Source of the DNA: Adiantum capillus-veneris | Taxonomy: Eukaryota > Streptophyta > Polypodiopsida > Polypodiales > Pteridaceae | Direction of reading: 5' to 3' | DNA: 64,000 bases | Assembly: GCA_014529385.2 (NCBI GenBank) | Contig: CM043958.1 | Location: forward strand, 92,036,435-92,100,434 | Part shown: positions 49,607 through 61,271 of the stretch, piece after piece | How the letters are laid out: every line of letters begins with the position of its first letter | How positions within the stretch are numbered: the stretch's first letter is position 1 | Notes under the pieces: model-generated | The model's input: only the letters and a program-made list of their open reading frames with translations | What the model was told of the DNA's origin: nothing | Databases searched by the model: none | Translations under genes and position numbers: made by a program

Positions 49607-49798
49607 GCTTCATGCTACTGCTATATTGTATCATGGTGACACTTATCCCCACTTTCTACCTTTATGGCATGATACCATTGATCAGCCTACCAGCCACCCA
49701 TAGGAGTCGGTAGCACTCCTATCAATTTCTTTGTTTGTAGCTTTCTTTGTTTGTACCCAGACTTGGTACTAGACTCATCATTGTAATCAGTTGGTCGC

Positions 49799-49840
49799 AT
49801 AGGTCATTTTGGCCTTTTGTAGCCGTTAATATATCATTTC

Positions 49841-49843
<3 letters not shown>
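49799..49843 (+). other. Conserved LINE-B 3' terminus with a small hairpin
   Basis: AGGTCATTTTGGCCT can fold as a 5-bp stem (AGGUC/GGCCU) with a 5-nt loop, followed by a ..CGTTAAT block and ATTTCATTTC. The same block occurs at 54517-54560, 55950-56000, 60347-60388 and, inverted, 21348-21394. Confidence 0.75.

Positions 49844-49913
<70 letters not shown>
49844..49913. repeat. (TC)n tract between LINE-B array copies 1 and 2
   Basis: About 70 bases; it is both the tail of copy 1 and the 5' flank of copy 2. Confidence 0.95.
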
Positions 49914-49916
<3 letters not shown>

Positions 49917-49997
49917 GGAAGCGCCGAAGAAGTGCCAACGGCTTCCCCCACGTGTAAGAAGACGCATCCCTCGCCGGCCGCCCATAAAGCCTCTTCC

Positions 49998-50803
49998 ATG
50001 CAGACAAGGAAAAGGATGTCGGCAATAGAGAAGGAAATGAGAGAATGGAGAAACGAAGTTGAAGAGTGGAGGAAGGAGAGGAGCACTATTCTTCAAAGAT
50101 GGACCGAAGAAAAACATGGCATGTGTAGGAGGATCGCTTCGCTCGAGGAGAAAGTGGTCATCCAAGATTCCATCATCCGAAATCTACAAGCAAAAAGTGG
50201 GCAGCTCAAAGAAGGGGAAATTCAGCCATCCATAATGGGAGAATTGAATACCATGAGAGAAGAAATACGGGTTATCAAGGAAGGTGAGGAGAAGAAGTCA
50301 TAGGCTACGGTCATCTCCGCAACACAAAAGAAAGTAGAGGAGGCCGAAAAATGGATTGAGGTTGCCAAGAAAGGGAAAGGTAAGGAAGCTCCTTGTACAC
50401 CCACTCTTATTAACATGACCCTTGAAGAGGAACAAAGGAGGAGGATTCGGACTCTACATGACCTCAAGGACATAAACAATGTGCAAAAGAGGTCAAAAGC
50501 CTCACATCCATGATGGGGGTTAAACAAGCCTTCACATACAAAGGCATAGAGAGTGGGCAAGAAGAGTGATGGGCCAGGAGAATCTTCAAAAGGGAGAGCT
50601 CTCATACTACGCTTCCCCTCCTTGGAAGAGAAGAAGGAATTCTTGAGAAAGAGGCCTACTCTTAAGAAGACAAGTATTTTTCTCGGTGATCATCTCACTC
50701 TCGCACAGCTTGCGCATATGAGGAGATTACGGCTGCAAGGGAGAAGGGAAAGATGGCCTTTTACAGAGATGGTCGGGTGGTGATTTTGGAGTGGCGCTCT
50801 ACA
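49998..50803 (+). pseudogene. LINE-B ORF1 of array copy 2, broken and fused to ORF2
   Basis: MQTRKRMSAIEKEMREWRNE begins a coiled-coil region. A TAG follows EGEEKKS near 50301. The middle (near 50450-50560) has small deletions and stops, and the RRM-like end reads ALILRFPSLEEKKEFLRKRP and SIFLGDHLTLAQLAHM. The usual TGA is AGA at 50804-50806, so the last ORF1 frame runs through ten codons into ORF2. Confidence 0.8.
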
Positions 50804-53800
50804 AGACGGTGTGAGACCTATGGGACCACACTGAAGATGGCTACTTGGAATTGTAATGGATCTATGAGGTTGGACTTTGGTGCCTTTGAGGACAGTATCA
50901 GAGACATGGACATTGTTTTCTTCTTAGAGACTCATCATGCCCCTAGACAGCTTATGCCACATGTGGTGGGATACAGATGGGAGACAGCCCACAGGACAAT
51001 CGTGAGATCAGAGCATGAGAGTAGAGGTTCAAGAGTAGTAGCAGTGCTATTTAGGGAGAAGTTGCAGCTACTACTACGTATTGTACAGTGAGATGATCAT
51101 GCTAGATACATGTGGGTGAGGCTGAGAGCTGACACAGGCCGATTTCTATACATTGCCATATGTTACTTCCCCCCACTACGTCAGTATATGCTGCATCCAG
51201 AGGACAATCGCCTTTCTCTATACTAGATGATGATATATGGGAGTTTTCTAGGGATGGTGATATCATCCTCCTAGGGGACTTCAATGCCCGAATAGGAAAC
51301 TCTCAAACAATCTTCTACGACACTTCAGATGACATGCTTAGAGAGCTGGATGTGGGTGAGTTGGGGCTTGACAGATGCTCACATGACAGAGAGCAGACAG
51401 AGTATGGGAGATACCTCACGCAGATGACGACTACAGATGGGTTAGCCATACTTAATAGCTTACTGCGACTTCTTGGAGCAGCCGGTTCCACATGCTTTCC
51501 ACACGAACACAGGGCCAGTACAGTGGACAATGTTATGGCACAGCCGAGCTTTATTCCTTCTATTCAGGATTTCATAGTGGAAGCCAAACCAGTGGGCGTA
51601 GCAGAGATCATGCTCTTTTGACATTGTCTGTTTCATTTCAATATAGTACAGTCCACACATCAAGAGGCAAGTCACATACACGTTATGCATTTACACCAGA
51701 GATTGACTCGGTTTATATAGAGGAGATCTATAGCAGTCTATGCACAGCTCGTCATGGCCTCTCACTGGAGAAGTGTACCACTTTACTGACTAAGACACTA
51801 CATGGTGCAGTATCAGAGGCATACCCACACACTCAGCCGGGTCAGAGGCAACATTCTGGGAGCATGCCCCAGAATAGTTGGTATGATGAGGAGTGGAGAG
51901 AGATGAGAGCCCAGCTTCACAGGGATCTCCTTTTACGAGTGATCACTTACAGACAATCTCGAATTGCTTCCCGACGCCTTGTGCGACGGAAGAAACGAGC
52001 TTACTTGGCCCAGATAGAGCGAGACTTATATCCGCTGTTCTTGAGTAGAGAGTCAAGAGAGGCATGGCGATTCTTTCATGAGCACTCCCCTCCCCTATTG
52101 ATTACTTCTCCTGATGTGTGGGGCCAATATGCATCATCGTTATATACGATTCCAATACAGGAACCCCTACCAAATCCTACAGAGCCATGCCCACCTACCA
52201 GCACCTTCTTTACCACTGAGATGGTGAAGAGAGCCATTGATAGGATGAGGACCAGCATGGCATATGATCATGATGGTCTAGTAGCACAGCACTTTATACA
52301 TGCTAGAGATATGTTGGTAGAGGTTCTTACAGTGTTGTTCAATCATGCTATGTGTGAAGGGTTACCTGAGACTTGGAGGTTGTCTACTATTGTGCCTATC
52401 TTCAAAGCAGGTGATCCTACAAAGCCTGGGAATTACCGCACTATTATGGTTGGGCACACATTGGCACGGTTGTATGCATTCATTCTTGAGCAACAGTTGA
52501 GTAATTGGGTAGAGGGTGAGGGTGTACGAGCAAAGGGCCAGGCTGGTTTCAAGAGGGGTTTCTCCACTCTTGTTCATATTCTAACACTCAGAGCCATCAT
52601 TGAGGAGGGCAGGTCACATGGGAGACGGATTTATTATGGCTTTCTGGATTTCCGCAAAGCATTTGACAATGGTACCAAGAGCTCGATTGATGCGCAGATT
52701 GCAGGAGATGGGGGGTGCCCATAGTGTTCATTTGGGGGATTATGGCTCTATACAGATCAGTGATGGGACATGTACGCACTCCGGAGGGGATATCTGATTT
52801 AGTTCACTCCACCATTGGGGTGAAACAGGGTTGCCCATTGTCTCCTACTCTATTTGGTATGTATGTTGATGAGGTGTCTGATTACATTGACAAAGAGGGT
52901 CATAAAGGTGCCCAGATGGCAGGGACGTGGATCCCAATGTTGTTATATGCTGATGATTTTGTGTTGATCTCTGACTCACCAGAGGGTATGCAGCGACAAT
53001 TGGATGCATTACACAAATTTGCAGAGGATAGTGGATTATCTGTAAACCTTGGTAAAACCAAGGTTATGGTGTTTAGCATCACACCACAGTGGATCAGGAG
53101 ATCAGCACCGACTTTCACATATGGTCAAGAGATTGTAGAGTATACAGATGCATACACTTACCTTGGGGTTGTCTTCACTGGGCCGAGGTTTTCTTTGGGG
53201 AGAGTAGCAGAGACTAGACTGACTAGAGCTTTTGCGGCCTTGAGAGGCTTGGAGAGGATGTGTTCGCAGGTTCAGTTCCAGGAACCTCGGACAAAGTTAT
53301 GGCTCTTTGATATCTTAGTAGCCTCAGCTATGTTGTATGACGCGCAGACATGGGGACGTTCTGTAGGCCAGGATGGTTGGAGACGTATGGAGAGGCCCTT
53401 GGTATCTATGATCTCTCGGCTGATCAAAGCCAAGGCCTCTATACCCCACGCTATCATTCGAGCAGAGCTAGCTGCCCCTCCTATAGAGATTGAGGCGCTT
53501 ACCAGATCAGTCCCCTTTGTGCACAACGTGTGGGATACTACTAGAAACAGATATGCTAGACTGGCCCTTGAGTCTTCCAGACAGTTAGCTCTTCAGGGGG
53601 ACACTTCATGCTGGTATGCACAAATGACATCATGGTTTCAGACGCATGGTTTCACCATGGACAGGCTACCCCCTTTCCAGTACTCTCTATAGGCACCCGC
53701 AATGTCTCTTACACGGGTGGAGATTACTAGACTCATTCGTCAGGACCTGATCCAGCTGGATACCAGGAGAACATGGATAGAGCCGCCACAGGAGTTGGCA

Positions 53801-54434
53801 CGAAGATGGCTTTCTATAGAGAGCATCTTCTCCACCTCACAGGAGATGGGTTTGTGATTCGACCCAGCTACATGGACACATATGTCTCATGGTTTGCGGT
53901 GTGCGATTGGTCAAATACGCACATCCTCACATCAGCTGGAGATTGAGACTGGTAAATTTAGAGGGATACCAGCAGACAATAGGATATGCTGCTTATGTCA
54001 GTTAGAGCTAGAGACAGAGCTACATTACATATGTCATTGCACAGTGTACTATGAGATACGAGGCCGTTTCCACTGCTTATTCAGAGAGGATTTCGGTGCT
54101 TTCTCTAGGGTCATGAGTTATGAGGATCAAAGATGTCGGGCTATATCTACTTGAGTTAGACAGATATAGAGACACTTTACAGGGGAGAGAGAGAGAGAGA
54201 GAGTCCCAAAGACAGATTACAGATTTTTCTTCACTAGATATGGGACAGCCAGAGGAGCAGTCATCATTGCAGAGCTCGGCCCACACTCATTCGACCACTA
54301 CCGGCACTCTCATCGACCGAGCACTGGAGCTACAGAGATCTAGACGGCCACGATTGAGGAGAGGGGCTACACAGCACGACGGAGACTACAACAGAGGATT
54401 CGAGCCATACTCTCGATATCCAGAGTGCAGATGA
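50804..54434 (+). pseudogene. LINE-B ORF2 of array copy 2, broken
   Basis: ATG 50837 opens MATWNCNGSMRLDFGAFED. Breaks include TGA at 51089, frameshifts near 51170 and 51600, a frameshift at the FRKAFDN site (~52670), TAG at 53690, and frameshifts near 53800 and 54135. RT motifs: FLDFRKAFD, GVKQGCPLSPTLFG and LLYADDFVLISD, where Ile after YADD is Phe. The C-terminal module is CCLCQLELETELHYICHC. An RNA-level (GA)n-rich patch at 54180 encodes Glu/Arg. Confidence 0.88.
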
Positions 54435-54560
54435 GGATGGATTCTAGTAGAAGTATCTAGTTCTTTTGTACCCAGACATGGTATTAGATTCACCATTTTG
54501 TGACAGATTGGTCTCATAGGTCATTTTGGCCTTTTGAAGACGTTAATATAACATTTCATT

Positions 54561-54573
54561 TCTCTCTCTCTCT
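54561..54573. repeat. Short (TC)n junction between LINE-B copies 2 and 3
   Basis: Six TC units between the tail of copy 2 and the truncated start of copy 3. Confidence 0.9.
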
Positions 54574-56000
54574 GCCTACACTTACCTTGGAGTGGTCTTT
54601 AGCTAAACAACTTTTTCATTGAGGAGAGCAGCAAAGACCAGATTGACTAGAGCCCACGCAGCATCGGGTAGATTGGAGAGGATGTGTTCGCAGGTTTAGT
54701 TTCAGGAGCCTCGGACGAAGCTCTGGCTCTTTGACACTTTGGTGGCCTTTGCATTACTCTATGGAACTGAGTCCCTTCATTGCATCATCACGGGAGGTCA
54801 CGTCGCACGGATGGATGGGGGGACATGGAGAAACCTCTTGTCTCTATGATCTCGCAGCTCATTAGAGCCAAGGCTTCAGTACCACGTGGCATTATCCGAG
54901 CAGAGCTAGCGGTCCCCCCCACTAGTGGTTGAGGCACCCACCAGATCAGTCTCCTTCATACACCGGGTATGGGAACTTCCCAGAGACAGATATGCCCGCC
55001 TTGCACTTGAGTCATCTCGACAGTTAGCCATGCAGGGAGACATAGCATGCTGGTATGGGGAGATGACATCATGGTTTCATGCGCATGGGTTCAGCATAGA
55101 CAGGTTGCCACCCTTCCAGTACTCATTGGATGCACCATCTCTCACTCTTACACAATGCAAGATCACCAGGCTCATCCACCAGGACTTGACTCAGCTAGAC
55201 ACCAGGAGGACATGGATACAGCCAGCACAGGAGCTGGGCACAAAGATCGCTTTCTACAGAGAGCATCTTCTCCAGCTCAACAGAAGCCAGGACATGCCCC
55301 TTGTGTGGTATGGAGCCTGAGAAAGAGTTGCACTACACATGCCGCTACCCCGTCTACTACAAGATACGAAAGCCGTTCCATTGCTTGTTTAGAGAAGGTT
55401 TTGGACAACTCTCTAGAGTCATGAGGTACGAGGATCAGAGATGCCTGGGTTTGTTCCTACTTGAGCTGCGCAGACACAGAGATAGCCTAATGAGAGGAGA
55501 GGCCAGCCAGTCTCAAAGACGGATCACAGATTTCTTTAGAGCAGACACTGGGCAGCCGGAGGAGCCACTCCCACACAAGGCGCACATTTGTCTCGCACCA
55601 GAGGCACACTGATCAACCAAACGATTGAGCTGGGGAGATCCAGACGCCCACGACTACGGAAGACTACATAGCATCGACGGAGGCTGCATCAAAAGATTCG
55701 GATCACTTTGGCCAGACATGCACGACGCCCGGTCAGAATACTGACCATGGAGGAGATTGATGAGATCCGCCAGCGACCCATGTTGGATCTCCTGTGATTT
55801 AGCTATTTAGCTATCCGAGTGTACTTTGCTTAGTTCACATCGAGCAGCTTAGGATTCAATAGTATTTTTGTGTTAATTTGTTGTTAGTCAGTTTATTTTG
55901 TTACTCTGACCTTGTATCAGATCCATCACATTGTAACTTTTTGGTCTCATAGGTCACTTTGGCCTTTTGAAGACGTTAATATAACATTTCATTTCATTTC
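54574..56000 (+). mobile_element. LINE-B array copy 3, 5'-truncated
   Basis: Begins inside ORF2 at the AYTYLGVVF segment, immediately after the (TC)6 of copy 2, and runs to the 3' terminus ACATTTCATTTCATTTC. ORF2 remnants include FQEPRTKLWLFDTLVA, a region of ALESSRQLAMQGDIACWYGE and a CPLCGMEPEKELHYTCRYPV-like module, with frameshifts. The coding end is TGA at 55795, giving a C-terminus longer than in copies 1 and 2 (..EEIDEIRQRPMLDLL). Confidence 0.9.
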
Positions 56001-56584
56001 AGCTATGCACTCAGGAGCCAGGACGACCACTAGATGAGCTCACCCAGATTCTGACAGAGACGCTGCATGATGCAGCATTAGAGGCCTATCCCCACACCCA
56101 ACCTACATGCAGACGATCTAGGAGCATGCCTTAGAACAGTTGGTCTAATGAGGAGTGTAGAGAGACGAGGATCAGATTATAGAGAGAGGTGCTCATGGGT
56201 ACTACTACACATAGATAGTCACGTATTATCTTCCACCGCCTAGTGCAACGAAAGAAGAGGGCTTACCTATCTCAATTACAACGTGATCTGTATCAGCTGT
56301 TTATGAGTCAGGACTCTAGTGAGGCTACATCTCTCTATACAGCATCGAGGCAGCCACCCTTGCCTGACCCTCCAGAGACATGCCCAGAAACATGTACTTT
56401 CTGTACTGCTGAGAGGGTAAAGAAAGCCATTGACAAGATGAAGACAGGAAGAGCACAAGATCATGATGGTCTGGTAGCAGAGCACTTTATCCATGCCAGA
56501 GATATGCTTGCAGAGCCTCTTGCTATGATGTTTAATAGAGCCATGTATGAGGGTTTCCTTGAGACTTGGAGTATGTCCACTATT

Positions 56585-56593
56585 GTGCCTATC
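56585..56593. repeat. 9-bp target duplication, left (GTGCCTATC)
   Basis: Repeated at 58132-58140 on the other side of the inserted block; single in intact LINE-B copies. Confidence 0.85.
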
Positions 56594-58131
56594 ACCAGGA
56601 GGTGTATTTTTCCTGTTGCCTTCCGTAAATAAGTATTAGATATATTTATTTTATTTTTACTTGTTTGTTCCCGAACCCTTGAAAAGGTGCAAGTGGACAT
56701 TGCATGGCCAGTGTGAAACGGCTGCAGCCAAATGGGTTTCTCGCATCGGGGATTTAGGTCGGTCAGACAGGGACTGCACGGGCCAGTTAGCACTGAATTC
56801 TGATGAGTATGGAAGCTCGTGTGCGCCAAACTGGAATTTGGGCCACTCGTCAAGTCACTGCAACTTTATAAGTTGAAAGGGGCTAGTAAATTAACCCACA
56901 TTGTAGATGTTGGTCAAATGGTAGTCTTCAATGATGGTCAGGAGACCGATAGGGACGCCATGGAAGCCTCTCCTAAAATTTAGGGAACTGCTATTTTTGA
57001 CCAGAAAATGTGTTCGCGTCATTAGCTCTGGAATGACAAGGGGAACATTTTATTGCTCTGCTGCCAAGTCAACTGACACACCAGTTGAGATATTTTTAGC
57101 AGGGAAAGCCCAAACTCGGAAACTGGGCGACGTGTCAGCCTGTGAGCGATTCTGCCACTCTGGGAGGCAAAAACGAGCTGCATATCAACAAAGGGGGCGC
57201 CATTTTCAGCCTCAGGTGGATTGTAGCAGGTACAGAAGCTATGGAATGCTTACCTTGCCCTCTATGCACAGTATGGTGACGGGAGTGATGCCCCGCACGC
57301 TACATACTGCTCTCTTTCTCCCCTACGTACAGTATGTTATGCCCCACTAGTGGGCTTCTCATTTGACCTATGTACATTTCTGGGGGTTTATGCGTGTTTG
57401 TCAAGGCAAGAGCCTTCTGAACAAGAACCGGATTAGCTAATTGCTAATCCCCCACAGGTACGCACAGTTCCATCACGAAAGATTGCAAGTTTGGAGAGTT
57501 TTCTCGCGTGAAAACTCGTCCAATTCACAGGGGAACTGTCCCATTGTGTGCGGGAGCCCTTGGGACACGCGTAGGCGTGTTCGCTCCGGTAAAAACGATC
57601 CGAAACAGGGAATTACAGCCTGCTGTGTTTTTCTGCAGGTTTAGGGTTTCGCACCTAAACTGCAAGGGAACATCGGGGGAGCCTCGTGAGAGCCTTGGGA
57701 TGCGTGTACAGGCTTTTGGGCTCCCGGCAGTGAAAAACAGAGAATTACAGCCCGCTGAATTTCTGTGACAGCTCACCAGAAAGCTTCCAGATATCGAGGG
57801 AATCCGTCCTAGACAGGTGTTTTTGACCTACAGGGGTTTTTGCACCGTTATGCTGTCGAAATCCGGTCAAAAACCTGCGTCTTCAGCCCTCGACAGGTTT
57901 GGACAGCTTTGTGAAAGCTTGTGCGAAGTGGTCGGATCGTCTACTTTAATTTGAATAAAGAAATACCGAAAGGGACGCCAGTCTTTGGGGCCTACAGGGT
58001 GTCGGTCTCGTGTGCGCAGTGACATTCTAGTCGCTGGACGCAACTGTGTTCTCTTCCCTTCTCAGTGCTCTGTGTAAAGTTAACAGGTAATTGAAATAGT
58101 ACCGCCCTCTACGTTGTATAGGCCGGTTATA
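56594..58131. mobile_element. Unclassified 1.54-kb insertion in LINE-B copy 4
   Basis: Splits the ORF2 codons for TIVPI|FK and is flanked by the 9-bp duplication GTGCCTATC, so it is a later insertion. It lacks coding capacity. A degenerate internal duplication (CGGGAGCCCTTGGGA.. and GCCTTGGGATGCGTG.., both with GAATTACAGCCYGCTG) lies at about 57560-57770, and an 8-bp hairpin GGATTAGC/GCTAATCC at 57430-57450. I could not find convincing terminal inverted repeats or TG..CA ends; a 9-bp duplication would suit a Mutator-like non-autonomous element. Confidence 0.7.
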
Positions 58132-58140
58132 GTGCCTATC
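58132..58140. repeat. 9-bp target duplication, right (GTGCCTATC)
   Basis: Matches 56585-56593 exactly. Confidence 0.85.
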
Positions 58141-60388
58141 TTCAAGTTGGGAGATCCTATGCTTCCTGAGAATTACCGAACCACCATGGTTGGTCACGCT
58201 CTGGCTAGGCTATATGCATCAATTCTTGAGCATGAGTTAAGTGGATGGGCACAGAGAGAGGGCATACGGGGAGCAAGGCAGGCAGGGTTCAGGAGAGGTT
58301 TCTCCACTCTTGACCACATTTTGACACTCAGAGCCATTATTGAGGAGGGTAGACACCAATGCACGAGGATATATTGTAGCTTTGTGGATTTCCGCAAAGC
58401 CTTTGATACAGTGCCACGAGCCAAACTCATATGCACATTGTAAGACATGGGGGTGCCCACAGAGCTGATCTGGGGGATCTTAGCTTTATACAGGATAATG
58501 GTAGGACAGGTACGCACTACTCAGGGCATGTCCGACATGGTTCACTCCACCATTGGGGTGAAGCAGGGTTGTCCCCTATCTCCGACTCTCTTTGGGATAT
58601 ATGTAGATGAGTTTTCAAATTATGTACATACAGAGGGTGATAGAGGTGCTCAGCTTGCACGGACATGGATTCCGTTGCTATTATATGCTAATGATATTGT
58701 GCTGGTCTCCGATTCTCCAAAAGGGATGCAACGTCATTTGGATGCACTGCATGTATTTGCACGGGACAGTGGATTGTCTGTGAACCTTGATACAACCAAG
58801 ATAATGGTGTTTAACACCACGGCACAGTGGGTAAGGAGGTCCGCCCCCACTTTTTCATATGGTCGAGAGACTGTGGAGTATGCAGATACATACACTTATC
58901 TTGGGGGGGTTTTCAGTGGTCCAATATTTTCCTTGAGGCGTGCAGCAGATAAGCGATTGACCAGAGCCTATGCAGCATTGCGGAGACTTGAGAGGATATG
59001 TTTGCAGGTTCAGTTCCAAGAACCTCGGACAAAGCTTTGGCTCTTTGACACTTTGGTCACTTCGTCCATGCTGTACAGAGTGGAGATATGGGGGCCCCTC
59101 AGTTGATCATCATAGCAGAGCTGGCAGTGATGGAGATGTATGGAGAAGCCATTGGTGTCTATGATTTCTCGGATGATTAGGGCCAAGCCCTCAGTACCAC
59201 ATGACATTGTCAGGGCAGAGCTCGTTGCTCCTCCATTGGTAGTGGAGGCACTCACTCGATCAGTTTCATTTATGCATAGCACTTCGGCTCTCCCTAGAGA
59301 CAGATATGCTCGATTAGCACTAGAGTCTTCGTGACAGCTGGCATTGCAGGGAGATAGATCATGTTGGTATGCAAAGATGGCATCTTGGTTTCAGTTATAT
59401 GGCTTTGGTATGGACCGGCTACCCGCATTTCAGTACTCTCTAGATGCACTCTCCATCCCCCTCACAAGGGCAAAGATTACCAGGCTCATCAGACAGGACT
59501 TGATTCAGTTGGATACGAAGAGGACATGGATACAACCTACACATGAGCTAGGTACGAAGATGACTTTCTATAGAGAGCATCTTCTCCAACTCACGGAGGA
59601 TGGTTTTGTGATCACACCAGGATGTATGGATACTCATCTATCCCATGGGATACGATGTGCTATTGGTCAGATACGCTGAGTCCAGGATTTAGAGGAGTAC
59701 CCGCTGAGTACAGGATTTGTCAGGTGTAGCCAAATAGAGCCAGAGACAAAGCTACATTACATATGTCACTGCCCAGTATACTATGAGATACGAGGCCGCT
59801 TTCACTGTCTATTCAGAGAGGGTTTTGGGCCACTTTCTGTAGTCATGAGATACCAAGATCAGAGATGCCTCGGATTATACTTACTGGAAAGATTCGCAAA
59901 CACAGAGAGGACCTCTTGAAGAGGGGCACAATGAGAGAGATCTAGCGACAACGGAAGGTCACAGATTTCTTTCAGTCACAGACAGAGGAGTTCGAGCAGC
60001 CCCCACAGCATAACAACACCAGAGGTACCAGAGGCATACTGCTTGATCGGGCGATAGAGTTGGGGCGGTCCCGTCACCCACGGATAAGAGGGCCCTCTCG
60101 ATATCGAAAGAGACTGCGACAGAGGATCCATACCATACTGGCCCGACACATAGGAGCCGTCCCGGATACTGATGTAAATGTATATGATGTCTTGATTGTC
60201 AGAGAGCTCCAATGTATCAGCCCACCCTTTGTCTTCCCTTTGCATTAGCTTTCACCCCACCCCTACCCACTATTTTCTTTTCAGTTCTTTGTACTTTTTG
60301 TACCCAGACATGTTATTAGATTCACCACATGTAACCTTTTGGTCTCATAGGTCATTTTGGCCCTTTGAGACGTTAATATTACATTTCA

Positions 60389-60398
60389 TCTCTCTCTC

Positions 60399-60451
<53 letters not shown>
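60389..60451. repeat. (TC)n tract between LINE-B copies 4 and 5
   Basis: About 62 bases with one A interruption. Confidence 0.95.
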
Positions 60452-60452
<1 letters not shown>

Positions 60453-60484
60453 GCGGGCGAGCAGGTCTGTGGCGGGCTTTCTCC

Positions 60485-60640
60485 GAGCACGTCGAGCAGG
60501 TCTGTGGCACGCGAGCAGGACTGGCGGGCTCTCTCTCTGAGCAGGTCGAGCAGGTCGGTGGCGCGCGAGCAAGACTCGAGGACTCTCTCTCTGAGCAGAT
60601 CAAGCAGGTCTGTGGCGGGCTGAAGCTCTGTGGGGGGGCA
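60485..60640. repeat. 54-bp tandem repeat in the leader of LINE-B copy 5
   Basis: GAGCASGTCGAGCAGGTCKG recurs at 60485, 60539 and, diverged, 60593, each followed by TGGCRCGCGAGCARGACT or a relative. A partial unit precedes at 60453. Confidence 0.85.
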
Positions 60641-61271
60641 GGTCTGGCGCGAGGCTGAAGCAAGGCAGCGGCAGCGCATAAGGTGCAGCTCCACCCCCTC
60701 GCAACCCCCCCCCTCCTGCTGTTGTGGTAAGCTCGCGCTGAGGTGCAGCAAGGCAATGGCGGGTCTCTCTCAGCACGAGCAGGACTGCAGCGACCAGTAA
60801 CACCACCAGCCCCACGGGGAGGCCACACGGACTGCAACGACCAGGTGTGAGCTCTTCGTCAGCGTGAGCAGCACTGCAAACTCTGCGCAGGCAATACAGT
60901 AGGCTTAGCGCACAGCCCACAGCCCCGAGTGCCATCGCAGGCCTTTAGGAGGTGGTCGTGGTAAGCCCTTCCCTGCAGCTGGCCCATCGCGAGCAGTCCA
61001 CACAGCATCTACTTCGCTCCAACAGTTATAACAGTTTTCAGCCTTCCCATAATTCCTGCTTTGTAGCACAGCAATACCACAGTGTTCAACGCGGAGTTCC
61101 TAGCGTTTCCTTCACGAAGAACTGTTGCATCAGCATCTGTCGGTCGTCCCAGTGTTGCATCAGCATATTGCATTAGGTTCGTGCAACCGAAAGTAAATAC
61201 CATTCCGGCAATGGAGTGGGGGGCCCTTGGAGGGGGGTCTAGGACCCCATCTGGTCTATGTCTTTTGCGAA

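Larger units (their letters stand above)
44522..49843 (+). mobile_element. LINE-B array copy 1 (near full length)
   Basis: Flanked by (CT)n on both sides (44467-44521 and 44844-49913 side at 49844). A C-rich leader has repeated CTGCTGCTGT..GACAGCGCGCCC motifs and a 30-base poly(C) at 44755-44784. ORF1 is open, ORF2 has few breaks, and the 3' UTR ends ATTTCATTTC. It is the best preserved + strand copy. No poly(A) and no target duplication other than the microsatellite. Confidence 0.92.
49914..54560 (+). mobile_element. LINE-B array copy 2
   Basis: Starts directly at the (TC)n with a very short leader, then ORF1, ORF2 and a 3' UTR ending ACATTTCATTTC plus a short (TC)n at 54561-54573. The leader is unlike those of copies 1 and 5, so 5' ends vary within the family. 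Confidence 0.9.
56001..60388 (+). mobile_element. LINE-B array copy 4, 5'-truncated and interrupted
   Basis: Begins inside ORF2 upstream of the SRSMPxNSW region, directly after the tail of copy 3, and ends at ACATTTCATC plus (TC)n. ORF2 remnants: RLVQRKKRAYLSQLQRDLYQ, KTGRAQDHDGLVAEHF, then after the inserted block PIFKLGDPMLPENYRTTMVG, FVDFRKAFDTVP, GVKQGCPLSPTLFG and YANDIVLVSD, in which the first Asp of YADD is Asn. The end is at about 60248. Many stops; it is a dead copy. Confidence 0.9.

Noticed and set aside
56594-58131. Solo LTR
   Set aside because: No TG..CA ends next to the 9-bp duplication, and that duplication is longer than the usual 4-6 bp of LTR elements.
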